Assembly: GCA_005808475.1 (NCBI GenBank)
Contig: SYLY01000155.1
Location: 1-35,168, forward strand
DNA from: Acidobacteriota bacterium
GTDB taxonomy: Bacteria; Acidobacteriota; Terriglobia; Bryobacterales; Bryobacteraceae
Length of the DNA: 35,168 nt
Reading direction: 5' to 3'
Part shown: piece by piece, positions 8,161-16,820 of the stretch
How the letters are laid out: each line of letters begins with the position of its first letter
Numbering within the stretch: position 1 is the stretch's first letter
The notes under the pieces: generated by a model
Databases searched by the model: none
The model's input: the letters and a program-made list of their open reading frames with translations, nothing else
Told to the model about the DNA's origin: nothing
Program-made: the position numbers and the translations under genes

Positions 8161-11100
8161 TTAGAACAGGAACTTCAACCCCAACTGGATCACGCGGGCA
8201 TCGGCCGCCGATTCGATTCGTCCGAATCGGGCGGGATTGTTCTGCGTGGCGAAAGGCGATCCGAAGTTGGGGCGGTTGAACGCATTGAATAACTCGGTGC
8301 GAAACTCGGTGGCGTACCGCTCCTTCACGCGAAACTGCTTCAGGATCGCGGCGTCCAGCGTCACCAGACCTGGGCCGGCGAAGTGGTTCCGGGGCGCGTT
8401 GCCGAATGTCCCCACCGCGTTGGCTGTGTAAGCCGCCGGACTGAAGTATTGCGCGATCCGGTCGTTCCTGGAACGTCCGGATGGAAGCGACGGAGTTCCG
8501 GCCAGATCCGCGTAGTCGCGGGAGATCCCGCTGAATGCGTTGTCGCGTCCGGAGAACACCGAGAACGGCCGGCCCGACTGGGCGGTGAAGATGCCGTTGA
8601 GCGACCAGCCACCAGCCGCGTGGCGCAGCATCGCGGATTGGCCCGCCAGACGTGGCAACGCCCACACGGTGGAGACCACCGTGCGATGCCGCACATCGAA
8701 GTCGGAGAGGCCGCGATTCCATCGGCGCGAGAGCGGGTTCGACAGGGAGCTGGATTGGCCGGGCGTCGGGTCGGACGAGTAGTCGTCGATCGACTTCGAG
8801 AAGGTGTAGTTGGCCTCGAACGAAAGATCGGAGAAGCGCCGCTCCACCGACATCTGCAGCGCGTGGTAGGCGGAACTGGCGCCTGGAATCGCGCTGAGCA
8901 CTTGGCCGAAGTCGCCGAGGGGGCGGCGGTCCTGAATGTTGCGCGTGGTTGCGCCGGGCCCGAATCGCGCGAAGTTGATGTCGTTGGAATAGGGCAGGCT
9001 CCGGCCCATGTTGGCGACATAGCTGGCGCGCGCCAGCAGGTTGTGCTGGAATTCGCGCTCGACGGTCAGATTCAGAGTCTGGAAGTAGGACGGACGGAAT
9101 TTCGGATCGAAGCTGCCCACCAGGCCGAGCGGTAACACGAAGTTCGACGAGGCGGCCGGATTGAAGGGCGCGAACGACGCGGGGAATGGGTTCGGCGAGT
9201 TCTCGTAGGGGTCGTTGAACTTGACCGCGAACCGGTTGATCTGCGGGCTGAACGGGGCGCCGTTGACGAAGCCGTTGTAGAGCACGGTGAACAAGGGCGT
9301 CCAAAACAGACCCGCGCCGCCGCGAACCACGGTCTTGTGGAGGGGCGTGCGCCAGGCGAATCCGAAGCGGGGCGCGAAGGACCGGTAGTAGCTGTCGAAG
9401 CCTCCCTCCGGGCATCCGGGGTCGCCCGCGCTGAGGTATCCGGGGGGCGCCTTGGGGAACCGCGTGGATTGCGCGGCGGGCCGCACGCACTGCACGCGCC
9501 CGATCGAATCGGTAAACGGCAGCACCGGGTCCCAGCGCACGCCGAGGTTGAAAGTCAGGTTGGGCCGAACGCGCCAATCGTCCTGCAGAAAGATGCCGTA
9601 GCGGTAACCCTTCATGTCCTTGTATTCGCCGCCGCCCTGCTGGAAGTTGAACACCTCGCCGAGCATGTAGTCGGCCATGGAGTTCGAGGTGGCGCTGCCG
9701 TCGAAGGTGAACAGTCCCATGGTGCGAAAGTGATTGCGTATGACGTTGGAGGACCGGATGAACTCGGCTCCGATCTTGAGTTCATGCTTGCCGCGGATCC
9801 AGGTTACGGTGTCGGCCGCGTGATGATCGCCGTCCTCGATCTCGTAGGGCCACGACGGCGCGATGTTCACGAAGCCGTTGACGTTCATCACGAATCCGGC
9901 CGGGTTGTTGACGGCGATGTTACGGACGCCCGCCTTCTGGAAGTCGACGGGGTAGCGGAAGTCGCCCCAGTTGGAGAATCGCGACCGGTAACGCCATGCG
10001 AAGGTGGCGCTGTTGATGAGCGACGGCGAGAACGTGGTGATGGCGTTGCCGGACACGTGCCAGTATGGCTGATTCTCCTGGCGGTTGAACGGAGTCGCGA
10101 TGTCGTTCGGATCGCCGAAGAGTGGCCGCGCCAGTTCCTGGCGGAAGAACTTTCCAGAGAAGCGGTGTTTGCTCAGGTTGTAGTCGGCGCGGACCGTATG
10201 TTCGCCGGTATCGGTGATGTTCGGCGCGCCGGTGAATCGTTCGCCGCTGGCGGCGGCGGGTACGGCGACGTACTTCAGGAAGTTCACGGTCACCGGACTG
10301 AAACGGGACAACGGAATGAGGCTGCCCGGGAACGGTTGGCGGTTGGACGGATCGGTGAGCGTGCGAACGGCGGAGAAGTCGCCGGCGCGCTGGGCGGCGG
10401 TGGGGAGGAACTGGCGGCCCAACTGAGGATCGCTGCGGAGGCGGGTGCCTTGATACGAGTACAGGAAGAACAGTTTGTCCTTGCGCACCGGTCCGCCGAT
10501 GGTGCCGCCGAATTGATTCCGCTTCAGCGTGTCGCGGCGGGGCGCGAAGAAGTTGCGCGAGTTGAGCACGGCGTTGCGCACGAAGGAGAAGCCCGCTCCG
10601 TGAAACTCGTTGGTTCCGCTTCGAGTGACCACGTTGATCACGGCGCCCGTGGCATTGGCGTACTCCGCGCTGAAGTTGCTGCGCTGGACGGAGAATTCCT
10701 GCACGGCGTCGGGATTCGGGAAGGTGCCGCTCCAGTTCCGGTAGGTCGACGTGTTGTAGCCGCCATCGAGCAGGAAGTACACGCCATTGGCTCGCGATCC
10801 GTTGACCGCGAACGCCACGCCTTCGCCGCCCGCCGAGCTGTCGGCGGTTTGGATCGCGCCCGCCTGAAGCGAGACGAGCTGCGTCATGTTGCGGCCGTTG
10901 AGCGGCAGGTTGACGATCCGCTTCTGGTCGACCACGCCGCGCAGCGCTCCCGTCTGCGCTTCCAACAACGGCGCGGCCCCGGTGACGGTTACGGATTCCG
11001 TCGTCTGTCCGACCTGCAATTGGACGTCGAGCGTGATACGGTCGTTGACCGTCAGCGTGATTCCATCGCGAACATAGCGCTGGAATCCGGCCTTTTGCAC

Positions 11101-11319
11101 TTCCAGCCGGTAAGCGCCAACGGGAAGGTACGGCAGGGAAAACGAACCGTCCACCGCGGATTCGCGCGTGACGGCCAGGTTGGTGCGCGTGTTCCGCGCG
11201 GTAACGGCGGCGCCGGGCACGAAGGCATCCGAGGAGTCCTTGATCGAACCGACGATGGAGGCCGCCGGCTGCGCCCAGAGCGCCGCGGAGACGAGCAGGA
11301 CACCGAGAAATAATTTCAT
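8161..11319 (-). CDS. Oar-like TonB-dependent outer-membrane receptor (third copy)
   Basis: Starting at ATG 11319 gives 1,052 residues with a clean signal peptide (MKLFLGVLLVSAALWAQ). A TTG six codons upstream would add a non-signal extension and is less likely. Domain order is a carboxypeptidase-regulatory-like domain at about 20-105 (SIVGSIKDSSDAFVPGA, SLPYLPVGAYRLEVQKAGF), a plug at about 110-235 (VNLPLNGRNMTQLVSLQAG, YFLLDGGYN, EYANATGAVINVVTRSG), then the barrel ending in LGLKFLF. The NLPLNGRN and VTRSGTNEFHG motifs are the most typical Oar-family signatures among the three copies. The presumed role is TonB-driven import across the outer membrane; ligand unknown. It sits between two secreted-hydrolase units, which suggests uptake of their products. 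The -10-like TATGAT lies 6 nt before the start and there is no Shine-Dalgarno. Confidence 0.88.
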   Translation of the reverse strand: MKLFLGVLLVSAALWAQPAASIVGSIKDSSDAFVPGAAVTARNTRTNLAVTRESAVDGSFSLPYLPVGAYRLEVQKAGFQRYVRDGITLTVNDRITLDVQLQVGQTTESVTVTGAAPLLEAQTGALRGVVDQKRIVNLPLNGRNMTQLVSLQAGAIQTADSSAGGEGVAFAVNGSRANGVYFLLDGGYNTSTYRNWSGTFPNPDAVQEFSVQRSNFSAEYANATGAVINVVTRSGTNEFHGAGFSFVRNAVLNSRNFFAPRRDTLKRNQFGGTIGGPVRKDKLFFLYSYQGTRLRSDPQLGRQFLPTAAQRAGDFSAVRTLTDPSNRQPFPGSLIPLSRFSPVTVNFLKYVAVPAAASGERFTGAPNITDTGEHTVRADYNLSKHRFSGKFFRQELARPLFGDPNDIATPFNRQENQPYWHVSGNAITTFSPSLINSATFAWRYRSRFSNWGDFRYPVDFQKAGVRNIAVNNPAGFVMNVNGFVNIAPSWPYEIEDGDHHAADTVTWIRGKHELKIGAEFIRSSNVIRNHFRTMGLFTFDGSATSNSMADYMLGEVFNFQQGGGEYKDMKGYRYGIFLQDDWRVRPNLTFNLGVRWDPVLPFTDSIGRVQCVRPAAQSTRFPKAPPGYLSAGDPGCPEGGFDSYYRSFAPRFGFAWRTPLHKTVVRGGAGLFWTPLFTVLYNGFVNGAPFSPQINRFAVKFNDPYENSPNPFPASFAPFNPAASSNFVLPLGLVGSFDPKFRPSYFQTLNLTVEREFQHNLLARASYVANMGRSLPYSNDINFARFGPGATTRNIQDRRPLGDFGQVLSAIPGASSAYHALQMSVERRFSDLSFEANYTFSKSIDDYSSDPTPGQSSSLSNPLSRRWNRGLSDFDVRHRTVVSTVWALPRLAGQSAMLRHAAGGWSLNGIFTAQSGRPFSVFSGRDNAFSGISRDYADLAGTPSLPSGRSRNDRIAQYFSPAAYTANAVGTFGNAPRNHFAGPGLVTLDAAILKQFRVKERYATEFRTELFNAFNRPNFGSPFATQNNPARFGRIESAADARVIQLGLKFLF

Positions 11320-11325
11320 GCCGGC

Positions 11326-11331
11326 ATCATA
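11326..11331 (-). promoter_or_regulatory. Putative -10 element of the third Oar-like gene
   Basis: On the minus strand TATGAT (one mismatch to TATAAT) is followed by gccggc and then the ATG at 11319. A recognisable -35 is not seen at 16-18 nt spacing. The 6-nt distance matches that at 3445-3450, pointing again to a leaderless transcript. Confidence 0.4.
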
Positions 11332-11407
11332 TCGCAACGGAGGCCTGATGCAGCTCTCTGGGAGACCTCACCATGGAGACTATTTCGACTCTTTCGGCGG
11401 TGGGGCG

Positions 11408-12595
11408 TCAGGCCTTCCTCAGGATCTCGCGCAGCCGTCCGAGCACGATCTCATGCTCGCCGGGCTGCATCATCCAGACAGAGATCTTCAACCTCCGTTC
11501 TCCAAAGCCGGACACCGCGATCCGGGGATCGCCTTCCATGAGTCTCCGCGTCACCTCTCCGGCTTTGAGAGGACAGGCGGCTTCCGTCCAACTCACCAGC
11601 ACGTGCGGCACGTGATTGGCGACCGGCGGAACATAGCGTTCGGTGGCGATTCCGCCGATGTCCGCCAAGCCTTCGCGGATACGGGCGACTCGCCCTTCCA
11701 GCTCCTCCATCTCCTTACCCTCGGCGGCGGCAAGGTACCGTTCGAGCGCCACCACCAAGCCGGCCATTTCCTCTTTGCCCACTTTCATACCGCGTCCGAT
11801 CCCGGCGTATGGATTGAATCCGGGGATCGCCGCGGCAATCAGATCCTTGCGTCCCATCAGGATCCCGGAACATTGCGGACCGCGAATGGCCTTGCCGCCC
11901 GAGAACGCCACCAGGTCGAAGCCCTCCTTCTGATACTGGAAGAGCCGTTCCTTGGGCGTTGCATCCGACGCGGCGTCGTTGAACGTTGGCACGCCGCGCC
12001 GTTTGCCTGCCTCAATCCATTCATGGCGGGAGATCTTGCCCTCGGGCTCCATTTCGTTATAGAAGAACATCATCGCGGTGCGCTCGTTGATGGCGCGTTC
12101 CAGTTCTTCCTTGGTCTCCACCCAGACGATTTTGGCTCCCGTGAGCGTCATCTGCTGTTCGTAGCCGCCGCGGTGGCTCTTCTGCTGGACGATCTCGTTC
12201 TTCATCCCGGTGGTGTCCGGGAGGCGGCGGAGATTCTCGCGGTCACCCCGGGCCACGCAGGCCACCGTGCCCATGGTGATGGCCGAGGCGCATCCGCCGG
12301 TGATCATGGCGGCCTCCGCTCCGAGCAATTCCGCGATCCGGGCTCCGGCCTTCGCCTGCAGTTCGGTCAGCGGCACGAAGCAGCGCGCCGCCTCTTCCAT
12401 CGCGTGGGTGACGTCCGGATGCATCAGCGATCCGCCCAGGTGGGTCACCACGCCGACGCCGTTGATGACCGGGCGAATGCCGAGCCGGGAGTACACGTCC
12501 GGGCCCGGCGCGGGTGCGGCCGAAGCGTGTGGCGTTCCGGCCGCCGCCGCCGTTGCCGCCGCCAGGAATCCGCGGCGGCTTGCTTCGATTTCCAT
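11408..12595 (-). CDS. Tat-targeted PLP-dependent enzyme (SelA/DgaE-like, fold type I)
   Basis: This 395-residue protein begins with a Tat-type signal (SRRGFLAAATAAAAG), followed by a SelA-like fold-type-I PLP domain. Supporting motifs are INGVGVVTHLGGSLMHP at about 44-60, the phosphate-binding stretch MITGGCASAITMGTVA at about 97-112, Asp207 in TFNDAAS (expected to contact the PLP pyridine nitrogen), and the Schiff-base lysine Lys235 in FSGGKAIRGPQCSG. Relatives include selenocysteine synthase and D-glucosaminate-6-phosphate ammonia-lyase; the free-standing small-molecule branch is more likely here than SelA. The export signal is unusual for such an enzyme. A strong GAGGAGG lies 5 nt upstream of the ATG. 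The gene starts 25 nt after the esterase-fusion gene and is probably co-transcribed with it. The substrate is not known. Confidence 0.78.
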   Translation of the reverse strand: MEIEASRRGFLAAATAAAAGTPHASAAPAPGPDVYSRLGIRPVINGVGVVTHLGGSLMHPDVTHAMEEAARCFVPLTELQAKAGARIAELLGAEAAMITGGCASAITMGTVACVARGDRENLRRLPDTTGMKNEIVQQKSHRGGYEQQMTLTGAKIVWVETKEELERAINERTAMMFFYNEMEPEGKISRHEWIEAGKRRGVPTFNDAASDATPKERLFQYQKEGFDLVAFSGGKAIRGPQCSGILMGRKDLIAAAIPGFNPYAGIGRGMKVGKEEMAGLVVALERYLAAAEGKEMEELEGRVARIREGLADIGGIATERYVPPVANHVPHVLVSWTEAACPLKAGEVTRRLMEGDPRIAVSGFGERRLKISVWMMQPGEHEIVLGRLREILRKA

Positions 12596-12620
12596 GATGC
12601 CTCCTCGTTGGGAACCGCGG

Positions 12621-14648
12621 TCAACGCGCGGTCTTCATCTCCTGCAACATGATCCGAACGGCTTCCGCCGAGATCATGTGGCGCGGAGCCGTTTCGTCGA
12701 TGACGAGCCGGAACTCGCCGAGCTTACCCACGGCTTCGCGCACGTTACGTTCATAGGCCCGGTTGGCGTCCTCATACGATTCGCCCACCTTTCGCGCGTC
12801 GTGCTGGGCTTCACCGAAACAGCAGTCGTCGCGGCGGTTGAGGATCTGCACCTGCTTCCGGCCGGGCCCGATGGCGCCGAGCGCATAGAGATCGGGATAG
12901 CCCGCGATGCGGTAGAACTCGTCCAGGTATTGCTCGAGGTCGCCGACCGAACCGCCGATGCGAAGGTACAGGGGAATCGAACCCGCGACGGGATAACTGG
13001 TGCGGATGGAGGGATCGATCGCGGCGTAGAGGGTGGTGGTCCAGCCGCCGCCGGAAAGACCCGCCATGTGGATCTGTCGATACCGCGCTCTCAATTCGTT
13101 CAAGCTAATGGCCACGGGCTCGAGGAAGAACTTCAATCCGCTGCCTCCGCCGGTGGGGAGATCGAACATTTTGGCGTGAGGGACGGCGCCGCAGTCGCCT
13201 GGGCGCATGTGCGGCATATAGGCGGTGAGCACTCCGTATCCTTGGTCCAGCATCTGGTCCACCGCATGGGCAAGTCCGTAGCTCTTTTCGGCGTGGAGAT
13301 CGTCGAAAGTGCAGCCATGCCCATGCTGCAGCACGACCAGCGATCCGTTGGCGCGGACTGGCGCGAAGTGGTGGGTGGTGTTCTCCTGGCCGGCCTCCAT
13401 TCGGATGGACATGGTTTCCACCGACTTCACGTTCTTCAATCCGGCGATCGGGCTGGCGGCGTTCCGCTGGATGGAGGCCGGGCGCTGGTTTCGAGGAAAG
13501 CCCGCCGCGCCCCAGATGTAGCGGACGATCTGGCCGCGCTTACTGGCGGCGGCCTCGAGCGAGGTGACGGTGATCGCACGGTCGTCAGTAAGGACCGGCG
13601 GCGGCAGGTTAAGAACCCGTGCGATGCGCGGGGCGAGTCCATCGGCCATCCATTGGAAACCGAGATCGTTCGGGTGGGCTCCATCGACCAGTCCGTCGAG
13701 TTGGTTGGGGCCGAGCAAAGTGAGGCCGTCCACCAGGGTGAGCAGCTTGTCCCCGGCGGCGATTTTCGCCGTCACCACGTCGCGAATGTGGAGACGCATT
13801 TCCGCGGTGCGCGCGTCCTCTCGCGCTTTCGCTAAGGGCGTGATGGCGACGATCGGAGTGGAAGGATGCTTGCTTCGCACGGCCGCCAGGAAGGGTTCAT
13901 AGACTTCCTTCAGCGATTCCACGGTCGGGTTGTTGCCGGCGAAATCGAGGACGAACGCCGAGGCATCGATCTCCGCCGTCATACCGGCGACAACGGGCTC
14001 CCCCTTGCCGTTTCCGGAAAAGCCGAGATTGACGAAATCCAGGTTGAGGCGGCGCGACAGAATCGCCTGATAGCTCATGCCCGGCCGGCTGGCGCATCCG
14101 CCCTGGGTGATCGATGTGCCATAGAAAACGACCGGCTTCGAGGCGGCGAAGCGGCGCGCCGGCGAGATTTCCGCATCCGCGTCAAGCTGCACGCCGAGCA
14201 CGTCCACGGGCTTGTAGAGTGGCAGGTAAAGCAGCACGTCGCGTGTGACGCGTGGCAGGCCCTCGAAGAAGACGTGCTCCACGGTCTTGCCGGAAGCGGC
14301 ATCCTTGGGCGCGGTGGCGGTGGACCGATAGACTCCGTCGAGGTAGAGGTCGACTCCGGTCTGCCCGAAAGCGTGCATGTTCGCCATGTTCGGAGGCGAT
14401 GGATATTCCAAGCGAATCGCGAGCCGCGTGGAGTTCGTGCGCAAGCGAATGCGGCCTCCGCTCGGCGATAGACCCAAGTTCCAGACGGCCGGCGGCAGCG
14501 CGTCCTTCAGGCGCAACGGCAGCCGGATCGTCCGCCCCTGGTTTTCCCGAAACCACGCCAGACCGCGAACATCCAGCTTCGGATCCCGCACGGGGATCCA
14601 ATCGGCGGCCGGCGCGAAAAGAAGAAACGAGACGATGCCGAGAGCCAT
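12621..14648 (-). CDS. Two-domain secreted esterase: GxDLY/SGNH hydrolase fused to alpha/beta hydrolase
   Basis: This 675-residue protein has a signal peptide (MALGIVSFLLFAPAADW). An N-terminal beta-sandwich contains the GxDLY motif at 98-102 (GVDLY). It is followed by an SGNH/GDSL hydrolase domain at about 170-345 with block I GTSIT (Ser179), block II NLGFSGNG (Gly209), block III LDFAGNN (Asn239 or Asn240) and block V DGAHPND (Asp322, His325). After a linker, a second and unrelated hydrolase fold covers about 400-675, with nucleophile elbow GLSGGG (Ser532), acid candidate RRDD (Asp607/608) and His657 in PRHMIS. Both catalytic sets look intact, so the protein could act as a bifunctional deacylase. 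It is divergent from the tandem hydrolase gene at 14709, with about 60 nt between starts, and precedes the PLP-enzyme gene. A TACACT lies 7 nt before the ATG. Substrates are unknown. Confidence 0.8.
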   Translation of the reverse strand: MALGIVSFLLFAPAADWIPVRDPKLDVRGLAWFRENQGRTIRLPLRLKDALPPAVWNLGLSPSGGRIRLRTNSTRLAIRLEYPSPPNMANMHAFGQTGVDLYLDGVYRSTATAPKDAASGKTVEHVFFEGLPRVTRDVLLYLPLYKPVDVLGVQLDADAEISPARRFAASKPVVFYGTSITQGGCASRPGMSYQAILSRRLNLDFVNLGFSGNGKGEPVVAGMTAEIDASAFVLDFAGNNPTVESLKEVYEPFLAAVRSKHPSTPIVAITPLAKAREDARTAEMRLHIRDVVTAKIAAGDKLLTLVDGLTLLGPNQLDGLVDGAHPNDLGFQWMADGLAPRIARVLNLPPPVLTDDRAITVTSLEAAASKRGQIVRYIWGAAGFPRNQRPASIQRNAASPIAGLKNVKSVETMSIRMEAGQENTTHHFAPVRANGSLVVLQHGHGCTFDDLHAEKSYGLAHAVDQMLDQGYGVLTAYMPHMRPGDCGAVPHAKMFDLPTGGGSGLKFFLEPVAISLNELRARYRQIHMAGLSGGGWTTTLYAAIDPSIRTSYPVAGSIPLYLRIGGSVGDLEQYLDEFYRIAGYPDLYALGAIGPGRKQVQILNRRDDCCFGEAQHDARKVGESYEDANRAYERNVREAVGKLGEFRLVIDETAPRHMISAEAVRIMLQEMKTAR

Positions 14649-14655
14649 GCCGATT

Positions 14656-14661
14656 AGTGTA
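14656..14661 (-). promoter_or_regulatory. Putative -10 element of the two-domain esterase gene
   Basis: TACACT on the minus strand is followed by aatcggc and the ATG at 14648 (7 nt). No good -35 was found. It belongs to the set of -10-like hexamers placed directly before start codons in this window. Confidence 0.3.
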
Positions 14662-14680
14662 TCCTCCCACCGCGCGGCGA

Positions 14681-14686
14681 TATCAT
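14681..14686 (+). promoter_or_regulatory. Putative -10 element of the tandem hydrolase gene
   Basis: TATCAT lies 22 nt before the ATG at 14709, with a GGGAGAG Shine-Dalgarno (14697-14703) between. This gene would have a short conventional leader, unlike its divergent neighbour. The -35 is unclear. Confidence 0.25.
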
Positions 14687-14708
14687 GTCAGTTCCCGGGA
14701 GAGTCACA

Positions 14709-16808
14709 ATGAGAACCAGTCCGATACTTGCGGCGGCGCTGTTGGCCGCCGGCGCCGCCGCCCAGGATTTCCGCGTCCTCGATCCTTCGGCCGATCCGCA
14801 TCCCGAAGGGATGCTCACCACCTATCTGAAGGGCATCGCGCGGAAACAACTGGCGTCGCGGCGGGACGATGTAGCCGCGATTCGCGACAAGGCCGGGTAC
14901 GAGAAGCGAAAGGCGCGGAACAAGGCGGCGGCGCTGAAGATCGTGGGCGGGCTGGACGATCCGCGCAATCCTCTCAACGCACGCACGACAGGAACGCTCG
15001 ATCGCGACGGATACCGCGTGGAGAAGGTGATTTACGAGAGCCGTCCGCGCTTCTTCGTCACCGCCAATCTCTACGTGCCAAAGACGGGCCGCGCGCCTTT
15101 TCCGGCGGTTCTGCAGCCCGTCGGGCATAGCACCAGCGCGAAGAACCGCGCCTTCTATCAGCGCATCGCGATTGCGCTGGTGAAGACTGGATTCGTGGTG
15201 CTCACCTACGATCCGATCGGGCAGGGCGAACGCCGCATCTTCTGGGACGCGGCTCTCGGCGATTCGAAAGTCAATGGGACCACGGGAGAGCATTCGATGG
15301 TCGGCTGGCAGAGCGTGTTGGGCGGCGAGAGCGCCGCCCGCTTCCGCATCTGGGATGGCATGCGGAGCATCGACTATCTGATCTCGCGGCCCGAGGTCGA
15401 CCGCGCGCGCATCGGCGTGACGGGCTGTTCGGGCGGCGGAACGCTGACCACCTACATCGCGGCGCTCGACGACCGTGTGGCCGCGGCCGCGCCCGCCTGC
15501 TACATCAGCGATTGGGAGGATCAGCTCGAGGGAACCGGTCCGCAGGACGCCGAGCAGCAATTTCCCGATCAACTTCTCGAAGGCCTCAACCACGCGGATT
15601 GGATCGGGATGGCTGCGCCGAAGCCTTACCTGATCGTTTCCACGGATCAGGACTTCTTTCCGCTCGAGGGCGCGCGCAAGACGTTCGCCGAGATCCAACG
15701 CGTGTGGACTCTTTACGACGCCCGGGCGAAAGCGGGCTGGTTCCACGAACCCGGCGGACACGGAGTTCCCGACGCGAGCAGAGAGGCCATCTGCGCGTGG
15801 ATGCACAAGTGGTTGGGCGCGGCCGGTCCGGTGCATCGCGGCGAGATCGCGACCGAGTACGAGGAAGACCTGAACGCAACGCCCACCGGGCAAGTGGCCA
15901 CGTCCCTCGGCGGCGAAACCGCGAGCACATGGAATACCCGCCGCTTCGCCAATCGCGTTCCCCCGCGGCGGGAGCCGCCGCCGAAGGGGTTGCGCGAGGA
16001 GGTGGCGGCGAGGATCCGGCGCCAACCTTCCACCGTGGCTCTGGACATCCGGAGATCGAATCCGATCGAAGGGGAGGGCATGCGCGTCGAGCCGTTCACC
16101 TATCGAAGCGCGGAGGGTCTGACCATTCCGGCTCTACTGTGCGGTGCGTCCGGCAAGCCCGCGCTATTCCTCGACTCGCGCGGCAAGGCGAACGCGATCC
16201 GTTCGGGCGACGTGCCGAGGTTGGTGAAGATGGGCTATCGCGTGTTGGCGATCGACGTGTCGGGCGTGGGGGAGGTCGAGTTCCGCCGGCACGAAGGGAC
16301 GCCGTGGGGATTCCCGCAGGTCGCGTGGCTGGCGTTGATGGTGGGCAGGCCGCTCGTGGGTATCCGCGTCAACGACATCGCTCGAGGCGTGGATGCGATG
16401 CTGGCGATGGGCGTCGACATCTCACCGGGCGTGGAAGCTTTCTCGGTAGGACGGCTGGGAACCGCGCTGCTGCATGCCGCCGCGTTGGACCCGCGAATCG
16501 CGGCCGTTACGATCGAGCAGAACCTCGCGTCGTACCGGCTCGCCGGTGCGAGTCCGATCCATCGCGATTTGGAGGATTCGATCGTCCCCGGAGTTTTGGG
16601 TAAGTACGATCTTCCCGATCTGGCCGCCGCGATCGCGCCGCGGCCCGTGACCGTGGTGAACGCCGTCTGGCCCACCGGCCGGTTGCTGTTGCGGAAAGAG
16701 GTGGAAGCCGAATACGAGTTCACCTCGCGTGCGTTTCGAGCGGCGGGCGCGCCGGGCGCCTTCCGGGTGGCGTTGCGGCGGGAGGGAGAGCCGCTCCTTG
16801 CGCGTTAG
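14709..16808 (+). CDS. Secreted tandem alpha/beta-hydrolase (acetyl-xylan-esterase-like), C-terminal domain apparently inactive
   Basis: The start at 14709 is preferred over the ATG at 14685: it gives a clean signal peptide (MRTSPILAAALLAAGAAAQ) and has GGGAGAG 5 nt upstream. The product is 699 residues. The N-terminal hydrolase domain (about 95-370) has FVTANLYVP, AVLQPVGH, the nucleophile elbow GCSGGG (Ser241), acid candidates Asp313/Asp315 in STDQDFF and His351 in PGGHG. A second alpha/beta-hydrolase-like domain (about 450-699) keeps the fold outline (ALFLDSRGKA, YRVLAIDVSGVGE), but its elbow reads VGRLGTA around 580-586 with no serine, so it is probably non-catalytic. The likely role is deacylation of a glycan or ester outside the cytoplasm; substrate unknown. 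It is divergent from the esterase fusion and upstream of a decayed enolase-superfamily gene. Confidence 0.78.
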   Translation: MRTSPILAAALLAAGAAAQDFRVLDPSADPHPEGMLTTYLKGIARKQLASRRDDVAAIRDKAGYEKRKARNKAAALKIVGGLDDPRNPLNARTTGTLDRDGYRVEKVIYESRPRFFVTANLYVPKTGRAPFPAVLQPVGHSTSAKNRAFYQRIAIALVKTGFVVLTYDPIGQGERRIFWDAALGDSKVNGTTGEHSMVGWQSVLGGESAARFRIWDGMRSIDYLISRPEVDRARIGVTGCSGGGTLTTYIAALDDRVAAAAPACYISDWEDQLEGTGPQDAEQQFPDQLLEGLNHADWIGMAAPKPYLIVSTDQDFFPLEGARKTFAEIQRVWTLYDARAKAGWFHEPGGHGVPDASREAICAWMHKWLGAAGPVHRGEIATEYEEDLNATPTGQVATSLGGETASTWNTRRFANRVPPRREPPPKGLREEVAARIRRQPSTVALDIRRSNPIEGEGMRVEPFTYRSAEGLTIPALLCGASGKPALFLDSRGKANAIRSGDVPRLVKMGYRVLAIDVSGVGEVEFRRHEGTPWGFPQVAWLALMVGRPLVGIRVNDIARGVDAMLAMGVDISPGVEAFSVGRLGTALLHAAALDPRIAAVTIEQNLASYRLAGASPIHRDLEDSIVPGVLGKYDLPDLAAAIAPRPVTVVNAVWPTGRLLLRKEVEAEYEFTSRAFRAAGAPGAFRVALRREGEPLLAR

Positions 16809-16820
16809 AATGGGCACGCA

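Noticed and set aside
9337..11313. 658-codon open frame on the + strand opposite the third receptor
   Set aside because: Antisense shadow of the Oar-like gene, with no recognisable motif and composition typical of reverse-frame high-GC DNA.
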